Notes: a model not told the origin generated them from the letters alone. Counted from the first letter of the stretch, positions 45,129 to 54,969 are shown. The stretch is 64,000 bases of DNA from CALGYY01 sp963678485 (GCA_963678485.1 OY782882.1:3906001-3970000), one strand, 5' to 3'. Numbers and translations are program-made.

Positions 45129-48100
45129 TGGTATTGTTTGCAGGTTGCACGCTTTTATCTTCAGTGTTGTTTTTCTTCTTTTTCTTTTTTCGCTGAAAAA
45201 GCTCTTTGAAATTATTAAACTCCTTGCGATAGAATACACCAACGCCTTGCGTATAGGGCGCTTCCTGAATAAAGTAATCCTGCTGATTCGATTTGTTGAA
45301 GACGTGCAGGCGAGTGTTGTCGCCGAGTTTTACCTCCACATTTACATCACCAACAATGTTTGTGGCATTTCCGGTTTGCGCATTATTGGTTAGTCCTCCA
45401 CCTACGCCAACGTTGCTTTCAATACGCACACGATCGTTGAATAGCTGTGTGCTTAGCGCCAGCTCGACTTCCTGTTGGGTAATTTCGTCACCCGGCCGAT
45501 AATTGATACCAATATCCACCTTCTTACTGATTTGCGAAAGCCAATTACTCATTTGATTTGACAAGACTTCACTGGATGTTTTTCCAAGCATTCCTATATT
45601 TCCTGCCGTTTGGGCGTTTCCTCCGCCCTGCGCCACGCCCGGGTTGTAGAAGCTATTGACCATAAGCAAGGTCAGGAAATTATAATTCAGATTTTGCTCA
45701 ATGATGCTTAAATACACGGTTTTTTCAAACTCGTTGGTGTTCGGCATATCAATCTCGAAGGAGAAGGTAGGATTGACCAACTGTCCGCTCATATTGATAA
45801 TACAGTTCACGGGAATCGATCCCATACTGGCGTCAAATCCTAATGATGCGAGTGAAGCTTTCAGTTTATAGATGGCTCTGAGTTTTAAATCAGCATCGTA
45901 CGGATCACCGCTCCAACGTATGGTTCCGCCTTCTTCGATGTTGAATCGTTTGTTGATTACGTTTTCGAAAGTGAAAAGATAATCACCGCTTTTTACAACG
46001 AAATCGCCACTCATGGTGAACTTGCCTTCAGGACTGTATTCCATGCTGAGGTTGCCATTTCCGCGGCCACGGATGCGATCGCCCACCGCAGGGTCGAAAA
46101 GAATTTGAACCTCGGCTTCATCGGTTACCTGAAACTTCATCGACAGCGCTATACCTGCATAACTCTGTTCCTTGCTCACCCGCTGGAAATGCCCTTCAGC
46201 ATTGATAAAGTTGATGAAATTACTTTCAGAGACTTCGCTGGTGTAATCCATCGGAATGAACAATTGGGTATTGCGCTCTGTTTTTACATCGAGATCAATT
46301 TTTACATTCTTCTGATCTCCGTAGATGTGAGCATATCCGGTGGCAAAGCCGGTGCCGTAGAACAAATCGCTTTGAGCTGCGGATGTGTTTAAGCACAGGA
46401 ATTTCTTAGGATACAGTTTTATGTCGAAAGTCCAGTCGCGGAATTTCTGATGCGTAATTCTTCCATTGCAAATGGCCGAATCGCCATAAGGCTGATCCAG
46501 TAATACCAGGTTATCGAAGCTAATACTATTCTTGTCGAAACGGATTTCCGGATGCGCGCATCCATAGGTGGTGTTGAGATAGGCGATGCGCAACCCCGCA
46601 CGCATAAGCTGCGCTTTCCCTTTTAATTCGGGATCTTTGAAGGGTCCGCGTAAAGTAAAGCTGCCGGATGCTGTTCCGCTTTTTATTTCAACCACATCAT
46701 CGAAATATCGCGAAAGCGTTGCCAGTTGCAGGTTTGTGATTATGATATTAAGATCGAGATTGTTTTTCTTTGATTCAGGAAATAGATATCCGCTGATGAC
46801 CACCGGTCGTGAAGAGTCGGATGCTCCTACATACAAGACTTCTGCATTCACTTTAATGCCATTATTAATCTCATCCCAATTACTATTGATACTGGCGTCA
46901 CCCAGCACGCTGCCGTTGAATCCAAGCTTCTTTACACGCACATCAACATAGTAGGAGGGCGTGTTAAATACATCGCTGATATCGACATAGCCTATGATTC
47001 TGCCATCGAGATCAAATTCAAAACGGTTGGTGATATAATCGAAATCGCTCAGATTAAAATTAATGAAGCGCAGGCGGAGCTTGTCGTTCGGATTTTTTGA
47101 TGCCCTTCCTTTGATTTCCATTTGCTGATGATGCGATATCAGATAGAGACCGGGAACATTGATGCCCATGCTGTCGATGCGAACATCACCACCGGAATAG
47201 ATATTCCAGAGCGTATCACTGATGGTGAATTCTGACGGATGCAGTCCGATGAATGTGCCTTGTCCTTTCCTGAAGGTAAAATAGCCTTTGATGTCCGCCG
47301 AAAAATTCTTGATTTCTTTTTGATTGTTCCAGTTCAGCCCAAAAGATATACTGTCGTTATTAATATTTGCCAGAAGCCTGACCTGTTCAATCTTTGCGGA
47401 GTCTGTCAATAATATTCGGTCGCAGCTGGTGTTGAATTTTAGCTTATTACTTTCGGTGACCGCATAACTGGAAATATTTTGGAAGCGTGTTTTTTGCCAG
47501 ACAAATTCGTCGGAGGTAAATACAAAATTCAGCGCATTATCATCACAATTAAAATTACCACGCAGGACTGTATTAGGAGATACGCTCACATCATCAATAA
47601 AATATTTAAGCACCGGCGTTGCGTTGTAGAAGACAATCTCGAAATCGAAATTTTGTCGCGGCAGTGGCTTTTGCACGCTGTCGCTGGGAAAGGTTACTTC
47701 AGGCAAATAATTGGTGATGTATTTTTTTGCTGATCGAATGAGATCTGCAAAATTAAAATAGCCCTTAAAAGTCGCATCCACGTAGTCAGACTTCACGAAG
47801 AATGTGCGATAATTCAGTAGTCCGGTTAATGCTGTCAGTTTGAACGAACTTAATGAAAAACGCTGCTGGCCGTCTTTATAGGTTGCATTTTCAATACTGA
47901 TATTTCCAACAATATCATCAACTGTTTTACCTTGAAAATGCGAGCGGATATCGCAACTCACATCGGTAATGGAATCACTTTTCAGTAAATTGATTTTGCT
48001 TAAGCGTGCTAAGCCAATCCTGCTGACGAAATCATATACAGGAATCGAATCACTGAAATCGACATAGCCGGAGAAATCCATATTCAGATTGGGATCCCTT

Positions 48101-49575
48101 GCGGCCAGTGTTCCATTAAACACGCGTTTCGAAAGTTCACCGTTGACTGTAATATTTTGATATTGGTACTGCTTAAATCCAAAGGATTGTACAATACCGT
48201 TAATCAGTCCGGAAGCTGTTTCCTTAGTGAATCCGGTGCCTTGAATGGTTGCATCCATCGTAATTGTTCCAAGCAGATCTTCTGCCTGCAGCAATTTACC
48301 GATGTTGAATTCTTTGGTCATTACTTCACCATCGTATGATTGCAGGCCCTTGCCTTGTTCGCCCATCATATGTATCCGTGCATTGACCGGCCCCAGATCG
48401 GATTGCATCTCCACTGTAGCAAGGAAATCCATAAACTTACCCGAGGCCTCACCTTTGAGTTTTACATTTCCCAGGGCTTTTAATTCTGCAGGAATAGTGA
48501 TGTACTTTGTACCGCCCGATCCATCGGGGAAGCGAAGTGCAGCAATATCGGAATAGTAGGTGGTGAACTTATGAATGTCGGTTTGAAAATAGCAGTTCTC
48601 AACTTTTGGAAGGCCTGTGATGACTGCGTTTCCTGAAAATACGGTATGATAGCCATAATGGATATTCAGTTCGCGTCCTGAAAGTGAATCAACGCGGCCA
48701 GCCACTTTAGCCATAAGATCCACCGGAATATTTATACCTTCCAGTTCCGGAGCGAAATGCCCGATATCGCAAAGATTCAGCTTGCTTTTTCGAACGTTAC
48801 CTTTCATAAAAACCCGTTCGATGAAATGATTGTAATCGTCCCAATGGTCGTAAGAAAAACGCAAATCGAGATCGAGTTCAGAATCCGGTGTTTTAATTCT
48901 TAGCTGGTCAGCCTGCAGAAAGCGCGGGCAAACCACGACTTCGGCAGTAAATGCATTGAGTACAAAACCATTTTTCTCGCGTGCTGAAAGATCATGAATA
49001 TGGGCACTGATGCTGTCGCCCTGAATTTTCAGCAAATCCATATTCAGATTAATATCACTTATATCAAGATATCCGTAGTCCATTCCGCCTTTCGGATGAT
49101 GTACGTTCTGGTCGTCGTAAACGAAGCGTGTATCGCTGAGCGAAATGGCGTCTATGTTAATACCCCAGGGAGCGTTCTTTTTTGTTGCGGTATCACCGCT
49201 TTTGAAATAGTCGACAAGAAATTGAAGATTGAGTTTTTTTTCGTTCTTATATTTCATCAGGGCGATGAATGCACCGTCCAGCTCAACTTTGCCGAGGTTG
49301 AGTTTTTTATTTCCAATATCAATATCGTCGATATCAGCACGAATCCGCGGTGCGTAAAGGATTGTATTTTTATGTTTATCTTCAATCACTACATCTTCAA
49401 GAACGAGATCAAGGAAAAATGCAACATTCACTCCACCTACGGTGATTTTAGCACCCATTTCTTTACTGAGATAAGAGGTTGCAACATCGCATAAATACTG
49501 CTGAACGCTTGGACTGCGCAGTAAACCATATACTGTAGCCGGCAGCACAAACAGCAGCAGGTAAAGCACGAGCAA
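45115..49575 (-). CDS. tamB: TamB/DUF490 translocation and assembly module protein
   Basis: A 1486-residue protein with one N-terminal membrane helix and a very long run of beta strands typical of TamB, closing with the DUF490 domain: GDYLFTFENVINKRFNIEEGG, GDPYDADLKLRAIYK, NYRPGDEITQQEVELALSTQLFNDRV, and a lysine-rich tail. TamB-like proteins bridge the envelope and move phospholipids or assist outer-membrane assembly. The annotated start is TTG at 49575. The frame remains open upstream to 49632 with a basic KCKSIKKIRTI stretch that would suit a membrane anchor, but no ATG or GTG is there. It is divergent from tsaD. Confidence 0.88.
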   Translation of the reverse strand: MLVLYLLLFVLPATVYGLLRSPSVQQYLCDVATSYLSKEMGAKITVGGVNVAFFLDLVLEDVVIEDKHKNTILYAPRIRADIDDIDIGNKKLNLGKVELDGAFIALMKYKNEKKLNLQFLVDYFKSGDTATKKNAPWGINIDAISLSDTRFVYDDQNVHHPKGGMDYGYLDISDINLNMDLLKIQGDSISAHIHDLSAREKNGFVLNAFTAEVVVCPRFLQADQLRIKTPDSELDLDLRFSYDHWDDYNHFIERVFMKGNVRKSKLNLCDIGHFAPELEGINIPVDLMAKVAGRVDSLSGRELNIHYGYHTVFSGNAVITGLPKVENCYFQTDIHKFTTYYSDIAALRFPDGSGGTKYITIPAELKALGNVKLKGEASGKFMDFLATVEMQSDLGPVNARIHMMGEQGKGLQSYDGEVMTKEFNIGKLLQAEDLLGTITMDATIQGTGFTKETASGLINGIVQSFGFKQYQYQNITVNGELSKRVFNGTLAARDPNLNMDFSGYVDFSDSIPVYDFVSRIGLARLSKINLLKSDSITDVSCDIRSHFQGKTVDDIVGNISIENATYKDGQQRFSLSSFKLTALTGLLNYRTFFVKSDYVDATFKGYFNFADLIRSAKKYITNYLPEVTFPSDSVQKPLPRQNFDFEIVFYNATPVLKYFIDDVSVSPNTVLRGNFNCDDNALNFVFTSDEFVWQKTRFQNISSYAVTESNKLKFNTSCDRILLTDSAKIEQVRLLANINNDSISFGLNWNNQKEIKNFSADIKGYFTFRKGQGTFIGLHPSEFTISDTLWNIYSGGDVRIDSMGINVPGLYLISHHQQMEIKGRASKNPNDKLRLRFINFNLSDFDYITNRFEFDLDGRIIGYVDISDVFNTPSYYVDVRVKKLGFNGSVLGDASINSNWDEINNGIKVNAEVLYVGASDSSRPVVISGYLFPESKKNNLDLNIIITNLQLATLSRYFDDVVEIKSGTASGSFTLRGPFKDPELKGKAQLMRAGLRIAYLNTTYGCAHPEIRFDKNSISFDNLVLLDQPYGDSAICNGRITHQKFRDWTFDIKLYPKKFLCLNTSAAQSDLFYGTGFATGYAHIYGDQKNVKIDLDVKTERNTQLFIPMDYTSEVSESNFINFINAEGHFQRVSKEQSYAGIALSMKFQVTDEAEVQILFDPAVGDRIRGRGNGNLSMEYSPEGKFTMSGDFVVKSGDYLFTFENVINKRFNIEEGGTIRWSGDPYDADLKLRAIYKLKASLASLGFDASMGSIPVNCIINMSGQLVNPTFSFEIDMPNTNEFEKTVYLSIIEQNLNYNFLTLLMVNSFYNPGVAQGGGNAQTAGNIGMLGKTSSEVLSNQMSNWLSQISKKVDIGINYRPGDEITQQEVELALSTQLFNDRVRIESNVGVGGGLTNNAQTGNATNIVGDVNVEVKLGDNTRLHVFNKSNQQDYFIQEAPYTQGVGVFYRKEFNNFKELFQRKKKKKKNNTEDKSVQPANNTNGKD

Positions 49576-49682
49576 TATGGTTCGGATTTTTTTGATACTT
49601 TTACACTTTATTTGAATGCTGACGAAATCCCTTTATAACAACGATGTCGTGAACATTCTATTTTCTAAATGATTGTTTCTGT

Positions 49683-50705
49683 ATGGAGCCCTATATTCTC
49701 GGTATTGAGTCTTCCTGTGACGATACCTCCGCAGCGGTGATGCATGGCGGGATGCTGCTTTCAAACGTTATCGCTGGTCAGGAAGTACATCGCTTATATG
49801 GCGGTGTTGTTCCTGAATTCGCTTCGCGTGCACATCAGCAAAATATTGTCCCTGTGGTTGACCTTGCCCTTCAGCAAGCAAAGATAAGCAAAAATCAGTT
49901 GCAGGCCATTGCCTACACTCAGGGACCCGGCCTGCTGGGTTCGTTACTGGTGGGGACTTCTTTTGCAAAAACGCTTGCGCTTTCGCTGAATATTCCGTTG
50001 ATTAATGTTGATCATCTTGATGCACATATATTGGCGCATTTTATAAAAACTGCCAATGAGCCTGATAAGAAGGTTCCTGAATTTCCATTTCTTTGTCTCA
50101 CCGTATCGGGCGGGCATTCGCAAATCGCTATTGTGAAAGGGCCCTTCGATACTGAAATTCTCGGACGCACCATTGATGATGCCGCGGGCGAAACTTTTGA
50201 TAAGGCAGCTAAAATCCTTGGTTTGCCATATCCCGGAGGTGTGATGATTGACAAGCTGGCAAAATCGGGTGATGCGAACAAATTTACTTTTGCGATTCCT
50301 CGTATTCAGGGCTATGACTTCAGTTTCAGCGGACTCAAGACGTCCATTCTTTATTTTGTGAGAGATCAGCTTAAGCTGGATGCTGACTTCATTCAAAGCA
50401 ATATGAATGATTTGTGTGCATCCATTCAATCGGCTATTGTTAACGCATTAATGAAGAAATTAATCGCCGCTGCAAAGTCTACGGGCATTAGGGATGTAGC
50501 GATAGCTGGTGGAGTCTCGGCGAACTCAGCATTACGTGCGGCCATGCTTGATGCTGGAGAGGAGTATGGATGGAATGTTTTTATTCCTGCCATGGCTTAC
50601 AGTACTGATAATGCTGCAATGATAGCAATGACGGGACTTTTTCGTTATCGGGAACAACGTTTTGCGCAAGCCGGAGATACGGCCTATGCGAGAAAAAAGA
50701 AATAA
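49683..50705 (+). CDS. tsaD: tRNA N6-adenosine threonylcarbamoyltransferase
   Basis: A 340-residue TsaD. It starts ILGIESSCDDTSAAV, carries the Fe/Zn motif NVDHLDAHI (HxxxH, ~residues 109-113), the nucleotide-binding TVSGGHSQIAI, and GGVSANSALR near the end. With TsaB, TsaC and TsaE it installs t6A at position 37 of ANN-decoding tRNAs. The length is normal. A small secreted-protein gene follows after 12 bases. Confidence 0.96.
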   Translation: MEPYILGIESSCDDTSAAVMHGGMLLSNVIAGQEVHRLYGGVVPEFASRAHQQNIVPVVDLALQQAKISKNQLQAIAYTQGPGLLGSLLVGTSFAKTLALSLNIPLINVDHLDAHILAHFIKTANEPDKKVPEFPFLCLTVSGGHSQIAIVKGPFDTEILGRTIDDAAGETFDKAAKILGLPYPGGVMIDKLAKSGDANKFTFAIPRIQGYDFSFSGLKTSILYFVRDQLKLDADFIQSNMNDLCASIQSAIVNALMKKLIAAAKSTGIRDVAIAGGVSANSALRAAMLDAGEEYGWNVFIPAMAYSTDNAAMIAMTGLFRYREQRFAQAGDTAYARKKK

Positions 50706-50717
50706 ACTAAGATTAAT

Positions 50718-51398
50718 ATGCGTCACTATCTGATATTTCCAGTGTTGTTGGTGCTAATGCTGTTCACAACTGAGATATCCGCCCAGCATCGAACGGTGAA
50801 GGACAGTATTATGAACGCAAACATGGGAAGTACCCGACCTGTGAAGGCACTCATCAAAACCAGTATATTCGCACCATTTATGTGGCAACTCCCACTCACG
50901 GGAGAGTACCGGGTGTTGAGTGAGATTATGGTCGGACGTAAGCAGAGTATACAGTTGGGAGCATCTTATCTGACACGCAGCGTGATGTTCGCGATTACGC
51001 AGAATATGGGAGCAAATTCCGGCAATGCGAAAGTTGCGGGCAATGGCTATCGCATTCAGGGATCGTATAAATACTATCTGGTGAATCGCAAATTTCGTCC
51101 GGAAGGAATTTTTGTTTCACTACATAGTTCATTTGCTTCCATACGTTATAATTTTAAGGATTTTCCCGATGATTATCAAACGATGGAACACTTCAATATC
51201 AACCTGCTGCTAGGAGGACAGGTATTAATCAAGAGCAGAGTAAGTATCGAATTATTCTTTGGTCCGGGCTACAAGAATAATGTCTATTCCACTCACGCAC
51301 GCAACGGTTATCAGGTTCTTGATTTCGATCAATTAGGCGATAATTACCGCCGACATTTTAAGATGAATGCCGGGATGAATGTGGGGATAGCCTTGTAG
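50718..51398 (+). CDS. Exported DUF3575-like beta-barrel protein
   Basis: A 226-residue protein with a signal peptide (EISAQ) and a strand-rich mature part. KTSIFAPFMWQLPLTGEYRVLSE near 48-70 resembles the DUF3575 opening. GYRIQGSYKYYL and GIFVSLHSSFASI are amphipathic strands, and the end NAGMNVGIAL is barrel-like. It is probably an outer-membrane protein of unknown role, possibly co-transcribed with tsaD. Confidence 0.65.
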   Translation: MRHYLIFPVLLVLMLFTTEISAQHRTVKDSIMNANMGSTRPVKALIKTSIFAPFMWQLPLTGEYRVLSEIMVGRKQSIQLGASYLTRSVMFAITQNMGANSGNAKVAGNGYRIQGSYKYYLVNRKFRPEGIFVSLHSSFASIRYNFKDFPDDYQTMEHFNINLLLGGQVLIKSRVSIELFFGPGYKNNVYSTHARNGYQVLDFDQLGDNYRRHFKMNAGMNVGIAL

Positions 51399-51539
51399 TG
51401 AATTGGGATTGAGTCTTTTTGGCTTAATTCGTTTTTTTAGCAAATCAGTCATTATCTAATACATAATTGTTCGAGATATATAATAGTAATTATACTTAAA
51501 TATCATTATTGTCGTTAATTGGGTTAAATACCTTAAATC

Positions 51540-51944
51540 ATGAAAAAACTTATAATTACATTATTTGCTGTTGGCTTAATCAGTACAATGACTAACGCAC
51601 AAACCGCGCAGTATGGGGAAATGTATGGCGATGTTATTCAAAACTGCAAATGGAACGAAGTCACCATTGTTGATAGTCTAGTCGGCGAGCAAGGTATCAT
51701 CTATCGAGTTGTTGGAAGTGAGGTGGTGAAAAAATCTGATGGAAAAAAGCAATTATCTGACTTCACCGACAAGGAAATAGAAAGCATTAAAAAATCTGCA
51801 ACAAAACTCCATACTTGCACCATACTGTTTGAAAATAATTACCAAACGCCAGCTGCCTTGAAAAACGTTGATCTTGCTGCAGAAGCTGAAAAGAAAAATT
51901 ACATTTATTTCTATTTCATGATGCCTACCAAAAAAATAGAATAA
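51540..51944 (+). CDS. Small exported protein of unknown function
   Basis: A 134-residue protein with a signal peptide (MTNAQ). The mature part of ~115 residues has alternating strand/helix segments and a run of charged residues near its centre (KKSDGKKQLSDFTDKEIESIKK). No family recognised. It stands alone, with a 140-base A/T-rich leader and no terminator seen. Confidence 0.6.
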   Translation: MKKLIITLFAVGLISTMTNAQTAQYGEMYGDVIQNCKWNEVTIVDSLVGEQGIIYRVVGSEVVKKSDGKKQLSDFTDKEIESIKKSATKLHTCTILFENNYQTPAALKNVDLAAEAEKKNYIYFYFMMPTKKIE

Positions 51945-52057
51945 AGCTAAGTTGCACCGTTAAGATACTATTTTGATTCATTGTTTGTAAATAAGCATCC
52001 GTCCAGCTACATCTTGCCCACTATTCTCTGGAACGATGATATTCTTCGGATGTTTAC

Positions 52058-52144
52058 GCAAATTTTGCAGACACATTGTTGTTATATGTAACTTTTATAT
52101 ACACAATATCCTCTCTTGCTGCAATGATCCTAATAATATAATTG
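52058..52144. repeat. Direct repeat, left copy, flanking the RHS remnant locus
   Basis: From GCAAATTTTGCAGACACATTG to ATATAATTGA this is ~90% identical to 54123-54220; the right copy has a 12-base insertion. Read on the minus strand, its end encodes KIC, the residues that begin the RHS core in the right copy. Confidence 0.8.
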
Positions 52145-52188
52145 AATTTTTATCAAGGAAGTCTTATATAAAATTCGGAATATTCTTG

Positions 52189-52587
52189 TTATTGCTTAAT
52201 AACAGACCAGTCTTTCTTCTTATCACCTACAACGATCTGCAGAATATAGTTACCTGTTGGCAGGGCACTCATATCAGCAATCATGCTGGAAGAAATGCTT
52301 GCTATATGCAACACTTCCTGTCCACCGAGATTCCAAATCGTAAGCCCACCCATGGAACCTTCCTCCAAATTGGTAATCTCAATACGCAACGCGCCCTTGG
52401 TTGGATTGGGGAAAATACTGATTTGCATTTCCTCGAGTTGACTAACCACTGGAAATTCAGCAGTAGTGTCACTCGTAGCTTGAACACTTTTTAATTGCAC
52501 CAATTCACGATGGGTGCGCTCGCCAGAAGCATCATAGGTGTAGGTAAAGGATTGAGAAAAACAAAAACTTGAGAATAGCATTATCAA
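52189..52587 (-). CDS. Small RHS-locus protein: YD motif plus T9SS type A sorting domain
   Basis: A 132-residue protein with a signal sequence (FCFSQS), one YD-type motif (YTYDASGERTHRELV) and a C-terminal type A sorting domain (ISIFPNPTKGALRIEITN, GLTIWNLGGQEV, LPTGNYILQIVVGDKK, SVIKQ). Proteins of this build are commonly encoded next to large RHS genes in Bacteroidota. Here the partner RHS gene is reduced to fragments at 53889-54131 and perhaps 54797-54969. Confidence 0.75.
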   Translation of the reverse strand: MIMLFSSFCFSQSFTYTYDASGERTHRELVQLKSVQATSDTTAEFPVVSQLEEMQISIFPNPTKGALRIEITNLEEGSMGGLTIWNLGGQEVLHIASISSSMIADMSALPTGNYILQIVVGDKKKDWSVIKQ

Positions 52588-52621
52588 AACTAAAAAAAGA
52601 ATTTTTTTCAGCTCTAATTAT

Positions 52622-53881
52622 TTAAGGATTAATAATATTTCCATTTTTATCAACTTGCATAATAAACATGTCCCATCCGTAATAATTGTGAATACTTCTT
52701 GCTTTCTTACAATCCATAAAAAATATATAACCATTGACAGTTTCAAATAAATTTCCAATTCCGAATAATTCATAGTCGCTGCTAGAAATTTTTTTTTGCC
52801 ATATGATGTTCGCTTTCCCATCAAGTTTCCATAAACATATTGTGGATGCGGAACCAGTTTTGAATGTTGATGCAACTAATAATTCATTGATCCCTGTTTC
52901 TATAATTTTAGGTGGCGAGTATTGTATTGAAGTATCTCGAACTAAAACCTGTTCAAATTGTGAATTAAAATCTCTATCCGCTATATAGATATGTAAACGG
53001 TATGTGAATGTATAGTAAGGAGGTTCATGAATTTTATACTCCAAGGCGCGATTGATTTGTTTATAGTAGTTATCAATATAAACAAAATTACCGTTTTTAG
53101 TTTGTAATATTGGGTTCTTTGGAATATCTCTCTGAGCAACTATTTTACCTTTACCATCAATAATTAACTTTTGATACATTGGGACCTGGCTGTTCTTTTT
53201 TTCCATCCATGTCGACATTATCAATGATAACGAATCACTATAAGAACTTTTTAATAGATTCGCTTCGAATCCACGTGTATGTATTATTAACTGGCTCTGA
53301 AGCTGGAAGACCTTACTATCTATCTGAAGCCAATAAAGCTTGCAAGAATCCTGATTAAAGCTACTTCTTCGATCGTAAGTCTTATACAGGATTCCAATTC
53401 CACCTGATTGCATTTTTATACAATCTATTTGAAAAGGGTTCACTAGTCTCAACACAGTATCAACTAGGATCGCATCCCCATCATGATTCAGTTTGCGGAT
53501 ATATAAAAAACTATTCCAACTCAATCCATCTGGTATTTCAATAGTACTGATAAGATATATCGCATCTTCAGTTATGCATAATTTTTGAGGAATTTCATAT
53601 TCGTTTCTTCGAAATACCATTTTGCTCAACAAATCACCCTTGTAATCTATTTTCCTTACACTGAGATCTGTTGCCTCTTTATTGATGGTTTTTCCATCAC
53701 TTCGAAATATCTGACTTGTATCAAACTCCTCAGAAAAAATAAGATATACTGAGTCGGAGAGATTTTCTATGATTTCCGTTGACAACCTTTCCGAAAATAA
53801 AATCCCATGACATTCTTCTTGACAGAAAACATTTACACTGAAAAGAAGGAAAACGAAATATAAATATATTTTTTTTATCAT
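52622..53881 (-). CDS. Secreted beta-propeller-like protein of unknown function
   Basis: From the ATG at 53881 the protein has 419 residues with a signal peptide (VFCQE). The body repeats strand patterns ending in KxDxxGxx turns (VRKIDYKGDLLSK, IRKLNHDGDAILV, IDGKGKIVAQR, LWKLDGKANIIWQK, MQVDKNGNIINP), which suggests a propeller. It stops right after the last such blade, where a T9SS domain would usually follow; the next frame downstream (52189-52587) holds one, so truncation by a frameshift or rearrangement is possible. Confidence 0.65.
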   Translation of the reverse strand: MIKKIYLYFVFLLFSVNVFCQEECHGILFSERLSTEIIENLSDSVYLIFSEEFDTSQIFRSDGKTINKEATDLSVRKIDYKGDLLSKMVFRRNEYEIPQKLCITEDAIYLISTIEIPDGLSWNSFLYIRKLNHDGDAILVDTVLRLVNPFQIDCIKMQSGGIGILYKTYDRRSSFNQDSCKLYWLQIDSKVFQLQSQLIIHTRGFEANLLKSSYSDSLSLIMSTWMEKKNSQVPMYQKLIIDGKGKIVAQRDIPKNPILQTKNGNFVYIDNYYKQINRALEYKIHEPPYYTFTYRLHIYIADRDFNSQFEQVLVRDTSIQYSPPKIIETGINELLVASTFKTGSASTICLWKLDGKANIIWQKKISSSDYELFGIGNLFETVNGYIFFMDCKKARSIHNYYGWDMFIMQVDKNGNIINP

Positions 53882-53888
53882 AATTATT

Positions 53889-54131
53889 TTATCCACCATT
53901 TTCCCTCATTTTCCCAGAAACCCTCATGTTCAATCCTTGTTCTAATAAATGCCTCCATCCTATAGCCCATACTTCCCGACGCCAAAGTCCGAGACGAGAT
54001 GTATTCACAATTCCGCCCTCTTCATCAATAAGGCCTGTAATGGAACCTTGGTGATCTCTGCGAAGGTAGTACATCTGTTCATTCATATAAACGGCAGTAA
54101 TTCCATTTCCACCTGCAATATAGCAAATTTT
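53889..54131 (-). pseudogene. RHS repeat-associated core fragment (degenerate)
   Basis: On the minus strand the frame opens right after a TGA and reads KICYIAGGNGITAV, then YYLRRDHQGSITGLIDEEGG, the hallmark of an RHS core domain. Afterwards GLWRRE recalls the usual WGRRR, but the rest drifts: another frame reads FIRTRIEHEGF, similar to the expected GHEH segment, so there is at least one frameshift. The N-terminal YD-repeat part is gone. The ATG at 54086 lies within the core and is not a true start. Confidence 0.8.
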
Positions 54132-54220
54132 TCAGACACATTGTTGTTATATGTAAATACATATAACTTTTATATACGCAATATCCTCTCTTGTTGCAAT
54201 GATCCTAATAATATAATTGA
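54123..54220. repeat. Direct repeat, right copy, flanking the RHS remnant locus
   Basis: Partner of 52058-52144. It spans from the stop codon of the gene at 54221 to the start of the RHS core fragment, so the break in the RHS gene coincides with the repeat edge. Confidence 0.8.
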
Positions 54221-54781
54221 TTATGTTGTTTTTTTTCGAACAATTTTAAAATAGAACCAATTTGAAAATACATAAGAAGATTTTTTTTGAAAAGGGTAAT
54301 TCAGAGAAACTCTAAATCTGTAGTTAGCAGCCGGCATTGATTCATATAAATCCAATTGCCCCTGAAAATTTGCTGTCTGTGCGAATTGTAAACTATACGT
54401 CGTATCCATTAAGTTATTATAATCATCTATAAAGACATTGTCGGGGGGATACGTATATTTTCTAAACTTCCCACAAGATTTTTTCTGTACTTCACAAACC
54501 AGAATATAAGGTCTTCTCAGTCTTTCACTTTGCCCTCGCCCTTGAAAAAAGTACCAAAAGTTTTTTGGTAAAAACATTACTTCTTCAGAATTATTTTTAA
54601 TTTCAACTGTGAAATTTAGAAATTTGTCAGAACAAAGAAAGATCGATTTATTCGCAGTCACAATTATCGTAGCAAGGGAATCTGGATACTGGGGCTTTTC
54701 ATTATTGAAATCACAAGCATTAACTGGTTCATTAATAAATAAACCAATCATCAAAGTGTATAGCAAGAAATTTGACCACAT
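54221..54781 (-). CDS. Exported protein of unknown function, possible RHS-associated immunity or accessory protein
   Basis: A 186-residue protein with a likely signal peptide (FINEPVNA) and a beta-rich mature domain (LNFTVEIKNNSEEVMFLPKN, YRFRVSLNYPF, FSNWFYFKIV), immunoglobulin-like in pattern. It starts 15 bases after an apparent C-terminal coding remnant (54797-54969), the layout of a toxin tip followed by its immunity gene. That role is inferred from position only; there is no family match I can name. Confidence 0.55.
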   Translation of the reverse strand: MWSNFLLYTLMIGLFINEPVNACDFNNEKPQYPDSLATIIVTANKSIFLCSDKFLNFTVEIKNNSEEVMFLPKNFWYFFQGRGQSERLRRPYILVCEVQKKSCGKFRKYTYPPDNVFIDDYNNLMDTTYSLQFAQTANFQGQLDLYESMPAANYRFRVSLNYPFQKKSSYVFSNWFYFKIVRKKTT

Positions 54782-54796
54782 ACTGCTCTAATTTAA

Positions 54797-54969
54797 TTAT
54801 TGAGTAATGAAGAAATATATATTGGCACGAAACATCAAATCTTGATATATAATTCGGTGATTGACATCCATTGCATTATAATAATCTCTGAAATGGGTTG
54901 CTGAACTATAGAATTCTTCCAAAGTTTTTGATGGCAAGTCTTTACCACTCTGCGATGCATACCGTTGTC
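54797..54969 (-). pseudogene. C-terminal coding remnant, possibly an RHS toxin tip
   Basis: A 56-codon open stretch on the minus strand without a start codon reads ...RYASQSGKDLPSKTLEEF, then a polar, aromatic-rich sequence (HFRDYYNAMDV, IIYQDLMFRANIYFFITQ) to TAA. The composition is protein-like, stop codons precede it, and it abuts the gene at 54781. Its family is unknown. Confidence 0.4.

Noticed and set aside
52036..52494. 152-codon plus-strand frame across the direct repeat
   Set aside because: It overlaps the minus-strand YD/T9SS gene, has a poor start and reads through the repeat.
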